Assembly: GCF_002019595.1 (NCBI RefSeq)
Contig: NZ_KV917369.1
Coordinates: forward strand, 4,294,624-4,358,623
DNA length: 64,000 nt
From: Priestia abyssalis
GTDB taxonomy: Bacteria; Bacillota; Bacilli; Bacillales; Bacillaceae_H
Direction: 5' to 3'
The translations under genes were made by a program, and so were the position numbers. Shown piece by piece: positions 1 to 9,657 of this stretch. The notes under the pieces are model-generated. The model did not search any database. It was given only the letters and a program-made list of their open reading frames with translations, and was not told the origin of the DNA. How positions within the stretch are numbered: position 1 is the stretch's first letter; each line of letters opens with the position of its first letter.

Positions 1-871
1 GCATTTCTTCATTAAAGGAAAACATCTCTATCAAATCATCTACATACTGGCGCTGACGATAATTTCTTCCAGCCGTATCAATGAGAATTATATCGAAATG
101 AGCAAAGGTATTTTTTGCTTTTTCCACATCTTCCTTGTTGTAACACACTTCAATCGGAACATTTAGAATATTAGCATACGTTTTGAGCTGGTCGATAGCA
201 GAAATTCGATACGTATCAGTTGTGATAAAGGCGACTTTTTTTTGATGTTTGAGAACACATTGAGCTGCCATTTTCGCTAGTGTTGTTGTTTTTCCTACTC
301 CCGTAGGCCCTACTACATTGATGTATTTCTTCTCAAAATCAATTCCTTGAAGCGGCTTAACCACGGACAGCTTCTCAAGCAGCCATGCTTTCGTCCAGTG
401 CACGAGTTTCTTTTCTGTTGCTTGCCCTTTATTTAAATAGTAGAACTCCAATAAAGAGGGAACTAACTGATCGATGAGTGATCCACTCACTTCTTGCTCT
501 TTCAATCTTTGGACAATCCTCTCCACCGCTGAAGGAAGCTGTGTATTCACCGAATGGTTCATAATGGTCAGCTGTTGGAGCATCCTTTTCAAGCCATTAA
601 TCTCCTGAACAATATTCTCACTTTGGTTAGGCGAAGAAGCGGGAAAAGGTGGTAGAACCTGTTTTCCTTCTGTTGGATACTTTTTCTTTTGGCTGACAGG
701 CTGTGAGTCAATGGCAGCAATGACTTCAATACTCTTTTTGCGAAAAAAGCCGAATACTCCCCCTGTGTGCACCACCCTCGAATTTAAAATAACGGCATCA
801 TGGCCCAGCTCTTTTCGGATTTTATTCATGGCTTCAGGCATTGAAGACGCCATATATTTTTTTACCTTCAT
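1..871 (-). CDS. flhF: FlhF, SRP-type GTPase for flagellar placement (C-terminus cut by window edge)
   Basis: The reading frame starts at an ATG at 871 that shares ATGA with the flhA stop codon and runs off the left edge, so only about 290 N-terminal residues are visible. The product begins MKVKKYMASSMPEAMNKIRK, has a variable B-domain stretch, then the G1 loop [15 protein letters not shown] and a DTAGR G3 motif. FlhF is the third SRP-family GTPase beside Ffh and FtsY, and it directs flagellar number and position at the membrane. The four-base overlap with flhA indicates translational coupling as the next gene of the fla/che operon. Identity is clear; the C-terminal part of the GTPase domain is outside the window. 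Confidence 0.95.
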   Translation of the reverse strand, partial: MKVKKYMASSMPEAMNKIRKELGHDAVILNSRVVHTGGVFGFFRKKSIEVIAAIDSQPVSQKKKYPTEGKQVLPPFPASSPNQSENIVQEINGLKRMLQQLTIMNHSVNTQLPSAVERIVQRLKEQEVSGSLIDQLVPSLLEFYYLNKGQATEKKLVHWTKAWLLEKLSVVKPLQGIDFEKKYINVVGPTGVGKTTTLAKMAAQCVLKHQKKVAFITTDTYRISAIDQLKTYANILNVPIEVCYNKEDVEKAKNTFAHFDIILIDTAGRNYRQRQYVDDLIEMFSFNEEM

Positions 872-2907
872 TCGATGTTCACCACTCCTACACTTTGTAC
901 TTCAACATTTGATTCCAACTCGTTATAAGATAACACCGGCACTTGCGGCATATAGCGTTCGATCAGTTGTTTTACATATATCCGGACAGCAGGAGAACAT
1001 AATAAAATGGGCGCTTGTTCAAGCATCGACATTTGCTCCGCCTGCTGAGCGATGTTTTCAATAATAGACTGAGATGTTTGCGGATCTAATGATAGATAGT
1101 TCCCGTGTTCTGCCTGTTGGACTCCTTCAGCCAATGCTTTTTCGATTCGCCCTGACAATGTCATTACTTTTAATGGTTCTCCCTCAATCGTATATTGATT
1201 TGTGATCTGACGGGCAAGCCCTTGACGAACGTATTCAGTTAACAAATCCGTATCTGACGTCATCTTGCCAAAATCGGCAAGCGTCTCAAAAATGACCGGT
1301 AAATTCCGGATTGATACTTTTTCTTTTAATAAATTTGCCAATACCTTCTGAACCTCCCCGATTGAAAGCGGGTTTGGCGTCACTTCTTCCACCAAAATAG
1401 GGTACGATTCTTTTAAGTGATCGATTAACTGTTTTGTTTCTTGACGCCCGAGAAGCTCATGGGCATTTAGTTTAATGATTTCTGTAATATGAGTGGATAC
1501 AACAGAAGGCGGATCAACGACCGTATATCCAAACATTTCAGCTTGCTCTTTAACCGATTCACTGATCCATTTCGCTGGCATACCAAATGCAGGTTCAATC
1601 GTATCAATTCCGTCTAATGAATCATCTTCAATTCCCGGGCTAATCGCCAAATAATGATCGAGAAGCAGCTCGCCTCGAGCCATTTCATTTCCTTTAATTT
1701 TCAACCGATATTCGTTTGGTTGCAGTTGAATATTGTCCCGTATGCGAACAACCGGGATAACAATTCCGAGTTCTAAAGCGAGTTGACGGCGAATCATGAC
1801 GATGCGATCTAAAAGATCCCCTCCTTGATTCGTATCGGCCAATGGGATAAGACCATATCCAAATTCGAATTCAATCGGGTCCACACTTAATAAGTTAACG
1901 ACGCTTTCAGGACTTTTCATCTCATCAGCCTGTAATTCTTCTTCTTCAAGTGGTCCATGCGACTGGATTGGCGCCATTCGTGCACGAGAAATAAAATAAC
2001 CTCCCCCCGCCAGTAAAGCGGCAATCGGCAACGTAATAATATCGTTAATAGGAGTGATTAGACCCAGGGCAGCAATTGTTCCCCCCGTCACATATAACAT
2101 CGTCGGAAAGGAAAATAATTGTCCCGTAATATCCTGACTCAAGTTTCCGTTTGAGGCAGCCCTCGTCACGATAATCCCGGTCGCCGTCGATATCATAAGC
2201 GCAGGAATTTGACTCACTAATCCATCTCCAATTGTTAACAACATGAATGTTTGGGAAGCTTCACCTATGGACATGCCCATTTGTGCCATTCCGATGATAA
2301 TTCCAAAGATAATATTGATAATGGTAATGATAATCCCTGCAATTGCGTCTCCTTTAACAAACTTGCTGGCCCCGTCCATAGCTCCATAAAAATCGGCCTC
2401 ACGCTGAATTTTCTCTCTTCGCTCAATAGCCTGCTGTTCGGAAATCATACCGGCATTCAAATCGGCGTCAATGCTCATTTGTTTCCCCGGCATTGCATCA
2501 AGCGTAAAACGTGCCGCTACTTCTGATACACGTTCCGCCCCTTTCGTAATAACGATAAATTGAATGATAATTAAAATTAAAAAGACGACAAATCCGACAA
2601 GCGGCTTTCCTCCAATAACAAAATTCCCGAATGTCTCGACGACCCCTCCGCCTTCACCAGTACCTAAAATAGAACGGGTTGTGGAGACGTTTAACCCTAA
2701 ACGGAATAATGTCAAAATTAACAATAATGAAGGAAAAACTGAAAGCTCCAGCGGTTCTTTCATATTCATAGATACCAATAATACTAAAAGAGCAAGAGAG
2801 ATATTAATCATGATTAAAAAACTAAGCAGCCATGTCGGCAGCGGAATAACAAGCATAACAATAATAAGGACAACACCTAAAATAACAGGAAAATCTCTTG
2901 CTGACAT
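868..2907 (-). CDS. flhA: FlhA, flagellar type III export gate protein
   Basis: This 679-residue protein has the family's usual length. The first ~330 residues are membrane segments and carry the conserved FHIPEP-type region (ARFTLDAMPGKQMSIDADLNAG). The remainder is the soluble cytoplasmic domain that docks chaperone-substrate complexes above the export gate. A GGAGAG ribosome site lies eight bases before the ATG. FlhA works with FlhB, FliP, FliQ and FliR, all encoded just upstream in the same operon. There is a gap of about 100 bp after flhB, the largest within this export-gate cluster. No damage seen. Confidence 0.98.
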   Translation of the reverse strand: MSARDFPVILGVVLIIVMLVIPLPTWLLSFLIMINISLALLVLLVSMNMKEPLELSVFPSLLLILTLFRLGLNVSTTRSILGTGEGGGVVETFGNFVIGGKPLVGFVVFLILIIIQFIVITKGAERVSEVAARFTLDAMPGKQMSIDADLNAGMISEQQAIERREKIQREADFYGAMDGASKFVKGDAIAGIIITIINIIFGIIIGMAQMGMSIGEASQTFMLLTIGDGLVSQIPALMISTATGIIVTRAASNGNLSQDITGQLFSFPTMLYVTGGTIAALGLITPINDIITLPIAALLAGGGYFISRARMAPIQSHGPLEEEELQADEMKSPESVVNLLSVDPIEFEFGYGLIPLADTNQGGDLLDRIVMIRRQLALELGIVIPVVRIRDNIQLQPNEYRLKIKGNEMARGELLLDHYLAISPGIEDDSLDGIDTIEPAFGMPAKWISESVKEQAEMFGYTVVDPPSVVSTHITEIIKLNAHELLGRQETKQLIDHLKESYPILVEEVTPNPLSIGEVQKVLANLLKEKVSIRNLPVIFETLADFGKMTSDTDLLTEYVRQGLARQITNQYTIEGEPLKVMTLSGRIEKALAEGVQQAEHGNYLSLDPQTSQSIIENIAQQAEQMSMLEQAPILLCSPAVRIYVKQLIERYMPQVPVLSYNELESNVEVQSVGVVNIE

Positions 2908-3004
2908 TTACTGTTCTCTCCTTACTGTCAAAAAAATTGGCTGTATATAGATGATTTTAGAATCTGTATCCGCCCTAATTAGCCAATGAAACGATAAGTC
3001 TTTC

Positions 3005-4081
3005 TCAAACTTTATTTTTAATTCGGTATACGTAGGCCAAAATTTCGGCCACCGCTTTGAAAAACTCTTCTGGAATCGGATCTCCGACATCGGTTTGTTC
3101 ATATAACGCTCTCGCAAGCGGACGGTTTTCTACCATGACAATCTCATGGTTCCCGGCAATCCCTTTAATCTTTTGTGCTATATAATCCACTCCACATGCT
3201 ACTACAAACGGCGTATCCATTTTTTCCTCGTCATATTTAAGGGCAATGGCATAATGTGTTGGGTTAGTGATGACAACATCTGCATGTGGCACTTCCTGCA
3301 TCATGCGGGACATGGCCATTTCACGTTGCTTTTGCTTAATTTTTGATTTAATTTGCGGATCGCCTTCGATGTTTTTATGCTCATCCTTAATGTCTTGCTT
3401 GGACATTCTGATACTCTTTTCAAAGTCATATTTTTGATAAAAATAATCTAAAAGCGATAAGAACAGCAGAACGATGGATGCTGCCACCCCCATTTGAAAG
3501 ACAAGCTTCGCCAGTACAATGAGGCCTTCCATCAATCCTTTTTGAGCGAGCAAGAGCACCTCGTCCCGGTTCAACCAAAGAATGGCGAATGTGACTGCCC
3601 CTACGAGGGTAATTTTTAAAATGGATTTCAATAATTCCACAAGAGCCCGAACGGAGAAAATTCGTTTCGCTCCGCTGATTGGATTAATTTTTTTCAAATC
3701 GGGTTTCAATGTTTCGGTTGAGAATAAAAAACCGATTTGCATATAATTCGTTGCAATTCCACCTATTAAAGCAACCAACATAATAGGTCCAATTGCAACT
3801 GCGATTTCAGGAAGCAAGTCAAACAAGATGAACACAATATTTTTTTCTGTTAAATCAAGCAGCAAATATTGTTCATAACTATGGGTGATAAGATCCATAA
3901 ATTGCTTTAGCAGCGTTTTGGCTCCAAACGCAAAATATAAAAAAATGAGCAGAAGAACCAGTGCCGTATTGACATCCTGACTTTTAGCTACTTGTCCTTT
4001 TTTACGAGATTCCTGCCGTTTTTTCGGAGTCGCTTTTTCGGTTTTTTCACCGGCGAAAAATTGCAGATTTAAGCGTAACAT
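3005..4081 (-). CDS. flhB: FlhB, substrate-specificity switch of flagellar export
   Basis: This 358-residue protein has four hydrophobic segments in its first ~210 residues and a cytoplasmic tail with the self-cleavage motif NPTH (in VVITNPTHYAIALKYD, about residue 270). Cleavage between N and P changes export from rod/hook subunits to filament subunits once the hook is complete, in response to FliK. The tail ends PIPEEFFKAVAEILAYVYRIKNKV, which is nearly matched by the separate small protein at 32427-32735. It follows fliR after eight bases. Confidence 0.98.
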   Translation of the reverse strand: MLRLNLQFFAGEKTEKATPKKRQESRKKGQVAKSQDVNTALVLLLIFLYFAFGAKTLLKQFMDLITHSYEQYLLLDLTEKNIVFILFDLLPEIAVAIGPIMLVALIGGIATNYMQIGFLFSTETLKPDLKKINPISGAKRIFSVRALVELLKSILKITLVGAVTFAILWLNRDEVLLLAQKGLMEGLIVLAKLVFQMGVAASIVLLFLSLLDYFYQKYDFEKSIRMSKQDIKDEHKNIEGDPQIKSKIKQKQREMAMSRMMQEVPHADVVITNPTHYAIALKYDEEKMDTPFVVACGVDYIAQKIKGIAGNHEIVMVENRPLARALYEQTDVGDPIPEEFFKAVAEILAYVYRIKNKV

Positions 4082-4089
4082 GGATAAAC

Positions 4090-4869
4090 TTATCCTCCCA
4101 AAATGTTCATTAACGTTCTCATAGCATAAAGTATTTGCTCAAAAATGCGCTGAATGACCATGAACATGCTTCCCATGACCACAATTAGCAGCACAAATGA
4201 AATAATAATTTTAATCGGAAAGCCTACTACAAAAATGTTTAATTGCGGAACAGTGCGTGCCATAATTCCTAATGCCAGATCTACTAAGAAAATAGACCCT
4301 ACAATTGGAAGAGACATTTGAACGGCTGTTAAAAACATGGTCGCAAACGTTTTGACAATAAATTGGACAAATGGTTCCTGCCCCATCGAAAGAGATAAAT
4401 CATCTATTTTAATAATTTGATAACTATGATAAATACCTTGAATTAACAAGTGATGGCCATCAATGGAAAGTAGAAACAACAACGAAAGAATATACAAATA
4501 CTGTCCGAATAAAGGACTTTGTCCTCCCGTTTGAGGGTCTATGACATTTGCCATCGCAAATCCCATTTGAAAGTCAATAAGACCGCCTGCTATTTGAATG
4601 CACATGATTGCAATGTAAGCGATGAGACCAAGTGACAAGCCGACTATACTTTCTTTTAATACGAGTAAAATAAATTCATCATCGATTTTTATTACGGGCA
4701 ATTCTATTGTCGTTACAAGGGTGAACGATAATAAAACGGACAAGCCAATTTTATGAGAGGTCGGGATGTTGCGATACGAGAATACAGGTACTGTCACTAA
4801 AAACGATGCGATTCGAACTAAAATAAGTAAAAAAGCAGGAAAATAGGAAAGCAGTTCGTTCATCGTCAT
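4090..4869 (-). CDS. fliR: FliR, export gate membrane protein
   Basis: This 259-residue polytopic membrane protein belongs to the FliR/SpaR family. It contains the conserved stretch DFQMGFAMANVIDPQTGGQSP typical of the family, followed by hydrophobic helices. It forms the FliP-FliQ-FliR channel complex of the flagellar type III secretion system. The start overlaps the end of fliQ by four bases (ATGA), pointing to coupled translation. Length and composition are normal. Confidence 0.97.
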   Translation of the reverse strand: MTMNELLSYFPAFLLILVRIASFLVTVPVFSYRNIPTSHKIGLSVLLSFTLVTTIELPVIKIDDEFILLVLKESIVGLSLGLIAYIAIMCIQIAGGLIDFQMGFAMANVIDPQTGGQSPLFGQYLYILSLLFLLSIDGHHLLIQGIYHSYQIIKIDDLSLSMGQEPFVQFIVKTFATMFLTAVQMSLPIVGSIFLVDLALGIMARTVPQLNIFVVGFPIKIIISFVLLIVVMGSMFMVIQRIFEQILYAMRTLMNILGG

Positions 4870-5135
4870 CCTATATAATGATGCAGATTAGCCAATATAT
4901 CATGTGTAAACGTTAGTATTCTCGCTAACATCCATGGACCGAAAAATACAATACCTAAAAAAACAGCCACAATCTTTGGAACAAAAGCCAGGGTTTGTTC
5001 TTGAATTTGAGTCGTAGCTTGAAAAACACTGACAATTAGACCTACCGCAAGCGCTAATAGTAAAAGAGGCCCGCAAACTACTAAGATGGTATAAATCCCT
5101 TTTTCTGCTAATGATATGATAAATTCGCTACTCAT
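4866..5135 (-). CDS. fliQ: FliQ, small export gate subunit
   Basis: An 89-residue protein beginning MSSEFIISLAEKG with two membrane helices and the family motif QATTQIQEQTLAFVPKI. I chose the ATG at 5135 rather than the GTG at 5144 because AGGTGA sits five to six bases before the ATG and the resulting length equals that of B. subtilis FliQ. It packs against FliP/FliR in the export gate. It follows fliP directly and overlaps fliR. Confidence 0.95.
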   Translation of the reverse strand: MSSEFIISLAEKGIYTILVVCGPLLLLALAVGLIVSVFQATTQIQEQTLAFVPKIVAVFLGIVFFGPWMLARILTFTHDILANLHHYIG

Positions 5136-5144
5136 TTCTCTCAC

Positions 5145-5813
5145 CTACTGAAAGCTTAACAACAAGGATTTCACGACTAAATTCCATCCATCTACCAATA
5201 CGAACAATAATATTTTAAACGGCAACGCAATCATTACAGGGGGTAGCATCATCATCCCCATAGACATTAAAACGCTCGCTACAATCATATCGATGACTAA
5301 AAATGGAATAAATACCATAAATCCAATTTGAAAAGCCGTTTTCATTTCACTGATGGCAAATGCCGGAACAAGTGCCGACATCGGAATATCCTGAATGGAT
5401 TCGGGTCTCGGTGCATTCGTATATTCTAAAAACAGCGCCAAATCCTTTTGCCTTGTTTGCTTGCTCATAAACTCTTTCATTGGAACAGACGCTTTTTCAT
5501 AAGCCTCTTCTAATGTGATTTTTTCGTCAAACAGCGGCTCCAGTGCTTCCTTATGAACTTGCGAGAATACAGGGGCCATGATAAAAAACGTCAAAAATAA
5601 AGAAAGACCAATGATGACTTGATTTGGAGGCATTTGCTGTGTACCTAACGAGGTACGGACGAATGACAAGACAATGACGATGCGCGTAAAACAAGTCGTT
5701 AAAATTAAGATGCTGGGAGCAAGAGAAAGAACGGTTAGTAATAAAAGTAATTTAACAGAAGTGGATACGTTCGCCGGATTACTCGTACTGAAAATTTCCA
5801 TAAATTCATTCAT
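5145..5813 (-). CDS. fliP: FliP, core export gate protein
   Basis: This 222-residue protein has an N-terminal hydrophobic segment after a short leader, then the conserved LTTCFTRIVIVLSFVRTSLGTQQMPPNQVIIGLSLFLTFFIMAP region and C-terminal membrane helices (FLVIDMIVASVLMSMGMMMLPP). FliP forms the pentameric heart of the flagellar secretion channel. It overlaps the end of the upstream fliO-like gene by eight bases. Confidence 0.98.
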   Translation of the reverse strand: MNEFMEIFSTSNPANVSTSVKLLLLLTVLSLAPSILILTTCFTRIVIVLSFVRTSLGTQQMPPNQVIIGLSLFLTFFIMAPVFSQVHKEALEPLFDEKITLEEAYEKASVPMKEFMSKQTRQKDLALFLEYTNAPRPESIQDIPMSALVPAFAISEMKTAFQIGFMVFIPFLVIDMIVASVLMSMGMMMLPPVMIALPFKILLFVLVDGWNLVVKSLLLSFQ

Positions 5814-6456
5814 TGTCTCGGTCGTTCCTTTCCAATACCTTCATCGCGTTTTTTCTCTGATTGGAGATCTCATTCATCTTCTCTTTTAACATACTGCTAA
5901 AATCAGCTTGCACACCATCTGTCCGATTCTTTCTCTTATCAAACAAACTTGGCAATATCACTTTAAATTCATCTTGTAAACCAGTTGCTTGATCTAACGA
6001 CTGGAGAAGCCGCTCTTTCTCCTGTTCATCCTTTACTTCTGTCAGCAGTTGAACAGAATCCCCTACACCGATAACTAAGATGCGTTCTCCTACTTTTACA
6101 ATTTGGATGGAGCGATTCCCTCCTAAAGGTATACCCCCTAAATTTTGAAAAACGCGATTTGCCTGGAATACTCGATTGCGTTTATTCAATAGTTTTAAAA
6201 GGGCATATAACAAAGCAAGAACAAATAAAAAAGCCAAAAACATTTTTACAAAATCCCATGCTGAAACGATGCTGGCTGCTTGATCGTTGTCCGAATTTTG
6301 CTCATCAGGCTCTTGTTTGTTTGCATCTTGGCATTTTTCAGGTTGTTCCAAACATTCTTTGACAGATAGCGGCGATTGCTCCGCTAACACCTTGGTTTGC
6401 GGAGCAATCACTAAAATGAATGACAGGATGATGTATGCAATAATTTGATGTCGCAA
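5806..6456 (-). CDS. fliZ: FliZ/FliO-type flagellar biosynthesis membrane protein
   Basis: This 216-residue protein has a signal-peptide-like N-terminus (IIAYIILSFILVIAPQTKVLAE), an acidic linker, one membrane helix (FVKMFLAFLFVLALLYALLKLL) and a cytoplasmic FliO-like domain with the motif GGIPLGGNRSIQIVKVGERILVIGVGDSVQLL. In Bacillus this gene is called fliZ and corresponds to FliO, which assists assembly of the FliP complex. It lies between cheY and fliP as expected. The 5' side is separated from cheY by a palindromic repeat. Confidence 0.92.
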   Translation of the reverse strand: MRHQIIAYIILSFILVIAPQTKVLAEQSPLSVKECLEQPEKCQDANKQEPDEQNSDNDQAASIVSAWDFVKMFLAFLFVLALLYALLKLLNKRNRVFQANRVFQNLGGIPLGGNRSIQIVKVGERILVIGVGDSVQLLTEVKDEQEKERLLQSLDQATGLQDEFKVILPSLFDKRKNRTDGVQADFSSMLKEKMNEISNQRKNAMKVLERNDRDNE

Positions 6457-6480
6457 ATGTCTGTCACTCTCTTCTTTTTA

Positions 6481-6600
6481 ATTTATCCCGCATTAACGAG
6501 CAGTAAAATCCCCACTTCAAGAATCGAAGAAGTCTAAGCGGGGAATAACTGCCCGTAAAAGCCCAAATAAAGGAACTCCTAAATGATAGAAGGTTCCTTT
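6481..6600. repeat. Palindromic intergenic repeat inside the fla/che operon
   Basis: Between cheY and fliZ there is an imperfect long inverted repeat: GAGCAGTAAAATCCCC at 6498-6513 pairs with GGGGAATAACTGCCC at 6540-6554, with an inner ACTTC/GAAGT pair. It is preceded by TTTATCCCGCATTAACG, which recurs at about 41869 and 46547. A second small inverted repeat (AAAGGAAC 6569-6576, GTTCCTTT 6593-6600) touches the cheY stop codon. It resembles the dispersed hairpin repeats of Bacillaceae; it may also act as a transcript processing or partial termination site. Confidence 0.7.
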
Positions 6601-6961
6601 ATGCTAGCGTTTTTGAAATAGCTTCAATTACACGATCTGCTTGGAATGGCTTTACGATAAAATCTTTAGCTCCTGCTTGAATAGCATCAATAACCATTGC
6701 TTGTTGTCCCATAGCTGAGCACATAATAACTTTAGCCGCTGGGTTGATTTTTTTGATTTCCTTTAAAGCTGTAATACCATCCATCTCAGGCATCGTAATA
6801 TCCATGGTAACTAAATCCGGTTGATGTTCGTTATATTTTTCAATGGCTTGCATCCCATCTGCCGCCTCTGCCACAACCTCGTAACCATTTTTTGATAAAA
6901 TATCCTTAATCATCATACGCATAAATGCTGCATCATCTACAATTAAAATCCGTTTTGACAT
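6599..6961 (-). CDS. cheY: CheY, chemotaxis response regulator
   Basis: A 120-residue single-domain receiver. The acidic pair D9-D10, the phosphoacceptor D54 (VTMDITMPEMDG), S82 in the switch position and K104 (FIVKPF) are all present. Phosphorylated CheY binds FliM at the motor switch to control rotation. It sits directly after fliY, which encodes both a switch component and a CheY-P phosphatase, as in B. subtilis. Confidence 0.97.
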   Translation of the reverse strand: MSKRILIVDDAAFMRMMIKDILSKNGYEVVAEAADGMQAIEKYNEHQPDLVTMDITMPEMDGITALKEIKKINPAAKVIMCSAMGQQAMVIDAIQAGAKDFIVKPFQADRVIEAISKTLA

Positions 6962-6986
6962 TTATATGTCTCCTCTCTCAAACATA

Positions 6987-8204
6987 TCAGTTTAAATTAC
7001 TAATGCGATCCTTTTGGCTGACGATATCTGTTACACGAACACCAAAATTTTCTTCAATAACAACTACTTCCCCTTTAGCAATCAGTTTATTATTCAGTAA
7101 AATATCGACTGGTTCACCCGCCAGCTTGTCCAGTTCAATAATAGATCCTGATGAAAGTTCCAGCACTTCTTTGACAGTCCGTTTTGTTCTCCCAAGTTCC
7201 ACAGTTACTTGAAGTGGAATATCAAGCAACATATCTAAGTTTCTTGTTTCTTTTTCTAGAAGGTGTTTATCTTCAAAACTCGAAAATGAAGCAGGCTGTA
7301 TATCAACCGAATGGGCCGGTTGATTAATAGGCTGTGAACCAATTGATTGTTGAGCAGGCTGATTAACCGGTGGATAGTTGGCATATTGCTGCGATACTGC
7401 TTGTACAGGTTCTTTGACCTCCTGATAAGACTGTTGGGGTATTACCGGTATTTCTTGTTGGGATGCCCTTGTATCACTCGCTGTTTTAGTATAACTAGGT
7501 TCGGATGGATTTTCACTAGGATTTAATAAATCTTCTACTAGTTTTTTCGCAAATGGCAACTGCAATAATTGCATAATATTTGAATCAATCAAATCTCCAA
7601 TTTTTAGCCTGAATGAACTCTTTACCAAAATATCATCTGACGGAATAGCATGTGTTCCTGAACCTTCTACAAGATTCAATAACTCTATGCTCGGCGGAGA
7701 AATATCGACCTTTTTGCTGAAAATAGTCGACATAGAAGTGGCTGCAGAGCCCATCATTTGATTCATTGCTTCTTGAACTGCACTTAATTGAATCTCATCC
7801 ATTAGCTCAGAGGTGCTTGTTCCATCTCCCCCCAACATCAAGTCTGCAATAATAGCTGCATCGCTTTGTTTAATAACAAGAAGATTACTTCCGGAAAAAC
7901 CTTCCGTGTATTTAACCTCAATGGCTACATAAGGCTTCGGAAATTCTGATGCCAAATCTTTATGAAAGATAAGTGAAACATGTGGTGTCGTAATCTCTAC
8001 TTTTTGATTCAATAATGCTGAAAGTGCCGTAGCAGAACTGCCAAACGAGATATTACCGATCTCTCCAAGAGTATCTTCTTCAATCTCTGAAAAATAGTCA
8101 GCCAGCGGGGGAAGCTTATTTTCCTCGGAAGATAATTCATTATCAAGACTGCTTCCTCTTAATAGTGCATCAATTTCATCCTGCGAAAGCATTTCGTTAC
8201 TCAT
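6987..8204 (-). CDS. fliY: FliY, motor switch protein and CheY-P phosphatase
   Basis: This 405-residue protein starts with a FliM-like CheY-binding peptide (LSQDEIDALLRG). A CheC-like region follows with two phosphatase signatures of the ExxN type (DTLGEIGNISFG at about 45 and QLSAVQEAMNQMMG at about 140), so both active sites appear intact. A Gln/Pro-rich linker (about residues 240-310) leads to a C-terminal FliN/SpoA domain (LLDIPLQVTVELGRT...). It overlaps fliM by eight bases. The linker is low-complexity, as is usual here. Confidence 0.96.
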   Translation of the reverse strand: MSNEMLSQDEIDALLRGSSLDNELSSEENKLPPLADYFSEIEEDTLGEIGNISFGSSATALSALLNQKVEITTPHVSLIFHKDLASEFPKPYVAIEVKYTEGFSGSNLLVIKQSDAAIIADLMLGGDGTSTSELMDEIQLSAVQEAMNQMMGSAATSMSTIFSKKVDISPPSIELLNLVEGSGTHAIPSDDILVKSSFRLKIGDLIDSNIMQLLQLPFAKKLVEDLLNPSENPSEPSYTKTASDTRASQQEIPVIPQQSYQEVKEPVQAVSQQYANYPPVNQPAQQSIGSQPINQPAHSVDIQPASFSSFEDKHLLEKETRNLDMLLDIPLQVTVELGRTKRTVKEVLELSSGSIIELDKLAGEPVDILLNNKLIAKGEVVVIEENFGVRVTDIVSQKDRISNLN

Positions 8205-9192
8205 TGTTGTCCCCCCCTTTAAAATCTTCTAGAATTTGAACAGCTAGTTTTTTCTTTACTTTCCCCGGTTGCGCAAAAAATTTCGGAACTCCCCCTACTT
8301 TTATGGTTAAGGGCTGATCGATGGTTTGATCAAGCCTAATCACATCGCCTACATTGAGCATTAAAAATTCTTTAATAGACGTATTAACAGACCCTAATTC
8401 AGCAATAACCGGCAGCTGGGTGCTATGGATTTTCTTTTCCAGCGTTTTAATTTCATAAGGTAATGGTTCCTTTTTGGTAGACTGCATCCAATAATGTACT
8501 GAAAGTTTAGGAATAATCGGTACTAACAACATGTGTGGAATACAAATATTGAACATTCCTGTCGTTTCACCAATTTGAATATTTAAAGAAACAACCACAA
8601 CGGTTTCGTTTGGTGAAATCATCTGCAGAAACTGGGGATTTACCTCAAAATCTACCAGTAATGGTTCAATATCGATAATTCCACTCCAAGCTTGTTGAAA
8701 GCTATCCAGCGTTTGCGAGAAAAAATTACTTAACAGCCTTGTATCTATTTCTGTTAAGTTCTCAATATTATTGATGCTGTCACCCTTCCCGCCAAGAATT
8801 CGGTCAAGGATGGCATAGGCAACATTTGGATTGACTTCCATGATAATTCGCCCTTCCAGCGGTTCCATTTCAATTATGTTTAAAACCGTCATCTGAGGAA
8901 TAGAACGAATAAATACTTCATATGGTATTTGATCAATAGAAGCAATCGAAATTTGAACAAGTGTACGTAAACGAGCAGATAAAAAGGTTGTTAAGATTCG
9001 TGCAAAATTTTTATGAATTCGATTTAAACTCCTGATTTGATCTTTCGAAAACCGTAAAGCTCTTTTAAAATCATATACTTTCACTCTTCGCTCTTTCTCT
9101 TCGCTTTTCAACTGCTCTGTATTCATTTCATCATTTGACAAAGCTGACAATAATGCATCAATTTCGCTTTGTGACAATACTTCATCTGACAT
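8197..9192 (-). CDS. fliM: FliM, motor switch protein
   Basis: This 331-residue protein has the N-terminal CheY-P-binding peptide LSQSEIDALLSAL, a central CheC-like domain with the GGKGD-containing region (LDRILGGKGDSINNIENLTEID) and a C-terminal SpoA domain. FliM forms the C-ring middle layer between FliG and FliY/FliN and transmits the chemotaxis signal. Translation is coupled to fliY by overlap. Length is normal. Confidence 0.97.
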   Translation of the reverse strand: MSDEVLSQSEIDALLSALSNDEMNTEQLKSEEKERRVKVYDFKRALRFSKDQIRSLNRIHKNFARILTTFLSARLRTLVQISIASIDQIPYEVFIRSIPQMTVLNIIEMEPLEGRIIMEVNPNVAYAILDRILGGKGDSINNIENLTEIDTRLLSNFFSQTLDSFQQAWSGIIDIEPLLVDFEVNPQFLQMISPNETVVVVSLNIQIGETTGMFNICIPHMLLVPIIPKLSVHYWMQSTKKEPLPYEIKTLEKKIHSTQLPVIAELGSVNTSIKEFLMLNVGDVIRLDQTIDQPLTIKVGGVPKFFAQPGKVKKKLAVQILEDFKGGDNNE

Positions 9193-9224
9193 CGTATTTC
9201 ACCCCCTAAAAGCATCATTCAATG

Positions 9225-9653
9225 TCACTGTAACATTTTGGAGGTTGTATATACTTTTACAACTTTCCCTTCTTGCATGAGCTTATTGATTTTTACCTTC
9301 AATCTCTCTTCAAGTTCACTAAGCCCTTGTCTTCCTTTAAATTGTTCTGCTTTCATATCCGAGAGATCTTTAACAATAATATCGCGAACTTGAAAATCTC
9401 GCATTTCTAACTCTTCCTTTGCTTTTTTACTATCTGTTTGAATCGAAAAAGCAATGCGAATAAATTGATCGTTTGACAAGTTAGTTGTAATTTCATCTAT
9501 TTGGACTGTTGCTTCCACGACCTCTTTAGCACTAGGCTCTTTTACTTGATTGTTGTTTGTAAGTTTAAGTACGACAATAGCAGCAACAGCACCAACTAGT
9601 GCGAGAACCATTAGAATGATAAGCATGATACTGACTAGCTTATTTTTAAACAA
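9225..9653 (-). CDS. fliL: FliL, basal body-associated membrane protein (TTG start)
   Basis: I place the start at a TTG at 9653, giving 142 residues beginning MFKNKLVSIMLIILMVLALVGA. GGAGGG lies eight bases upstream and the upstream gene ends at 9658, whereas a longer in-frame reading would run through the flbD gene. One N-terminal membrane helix is followed by a periplasm-side FliL domain with the typical ITTNLSNDQFIRIAFSIQT stretch. FliL surrounds the stator and supports torque. Confidence 0.9.
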   Translation of the reverse strand: MFKNKLVSIMLIILMVLALVGAVAAIVVLKLTNNNQVKEPSAKEVVEATVQIDEITTNLSNDQFIRIAFSIQTDSKKAKEELEMRDFQVRDIIVKDLSDMKAEQFKGRQGLSELEERLKVKINKLMQEGKVVKVYTTSKMLQ

Positions 9654-9657
9654 AGAA

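Noticed and set aside
711..1064. Open frame of 117 codons on the plus strand
   Set aside because: It lies opposite flhF and flhA, shows no protein family pattern and no good ribosome site.
2908..3117. 69-codon minus-strand frame between flhA and flhB
   Set aside because: It overlaps the flhB end in another frame, has no conserved motif, and flhA has its own ribosome site.
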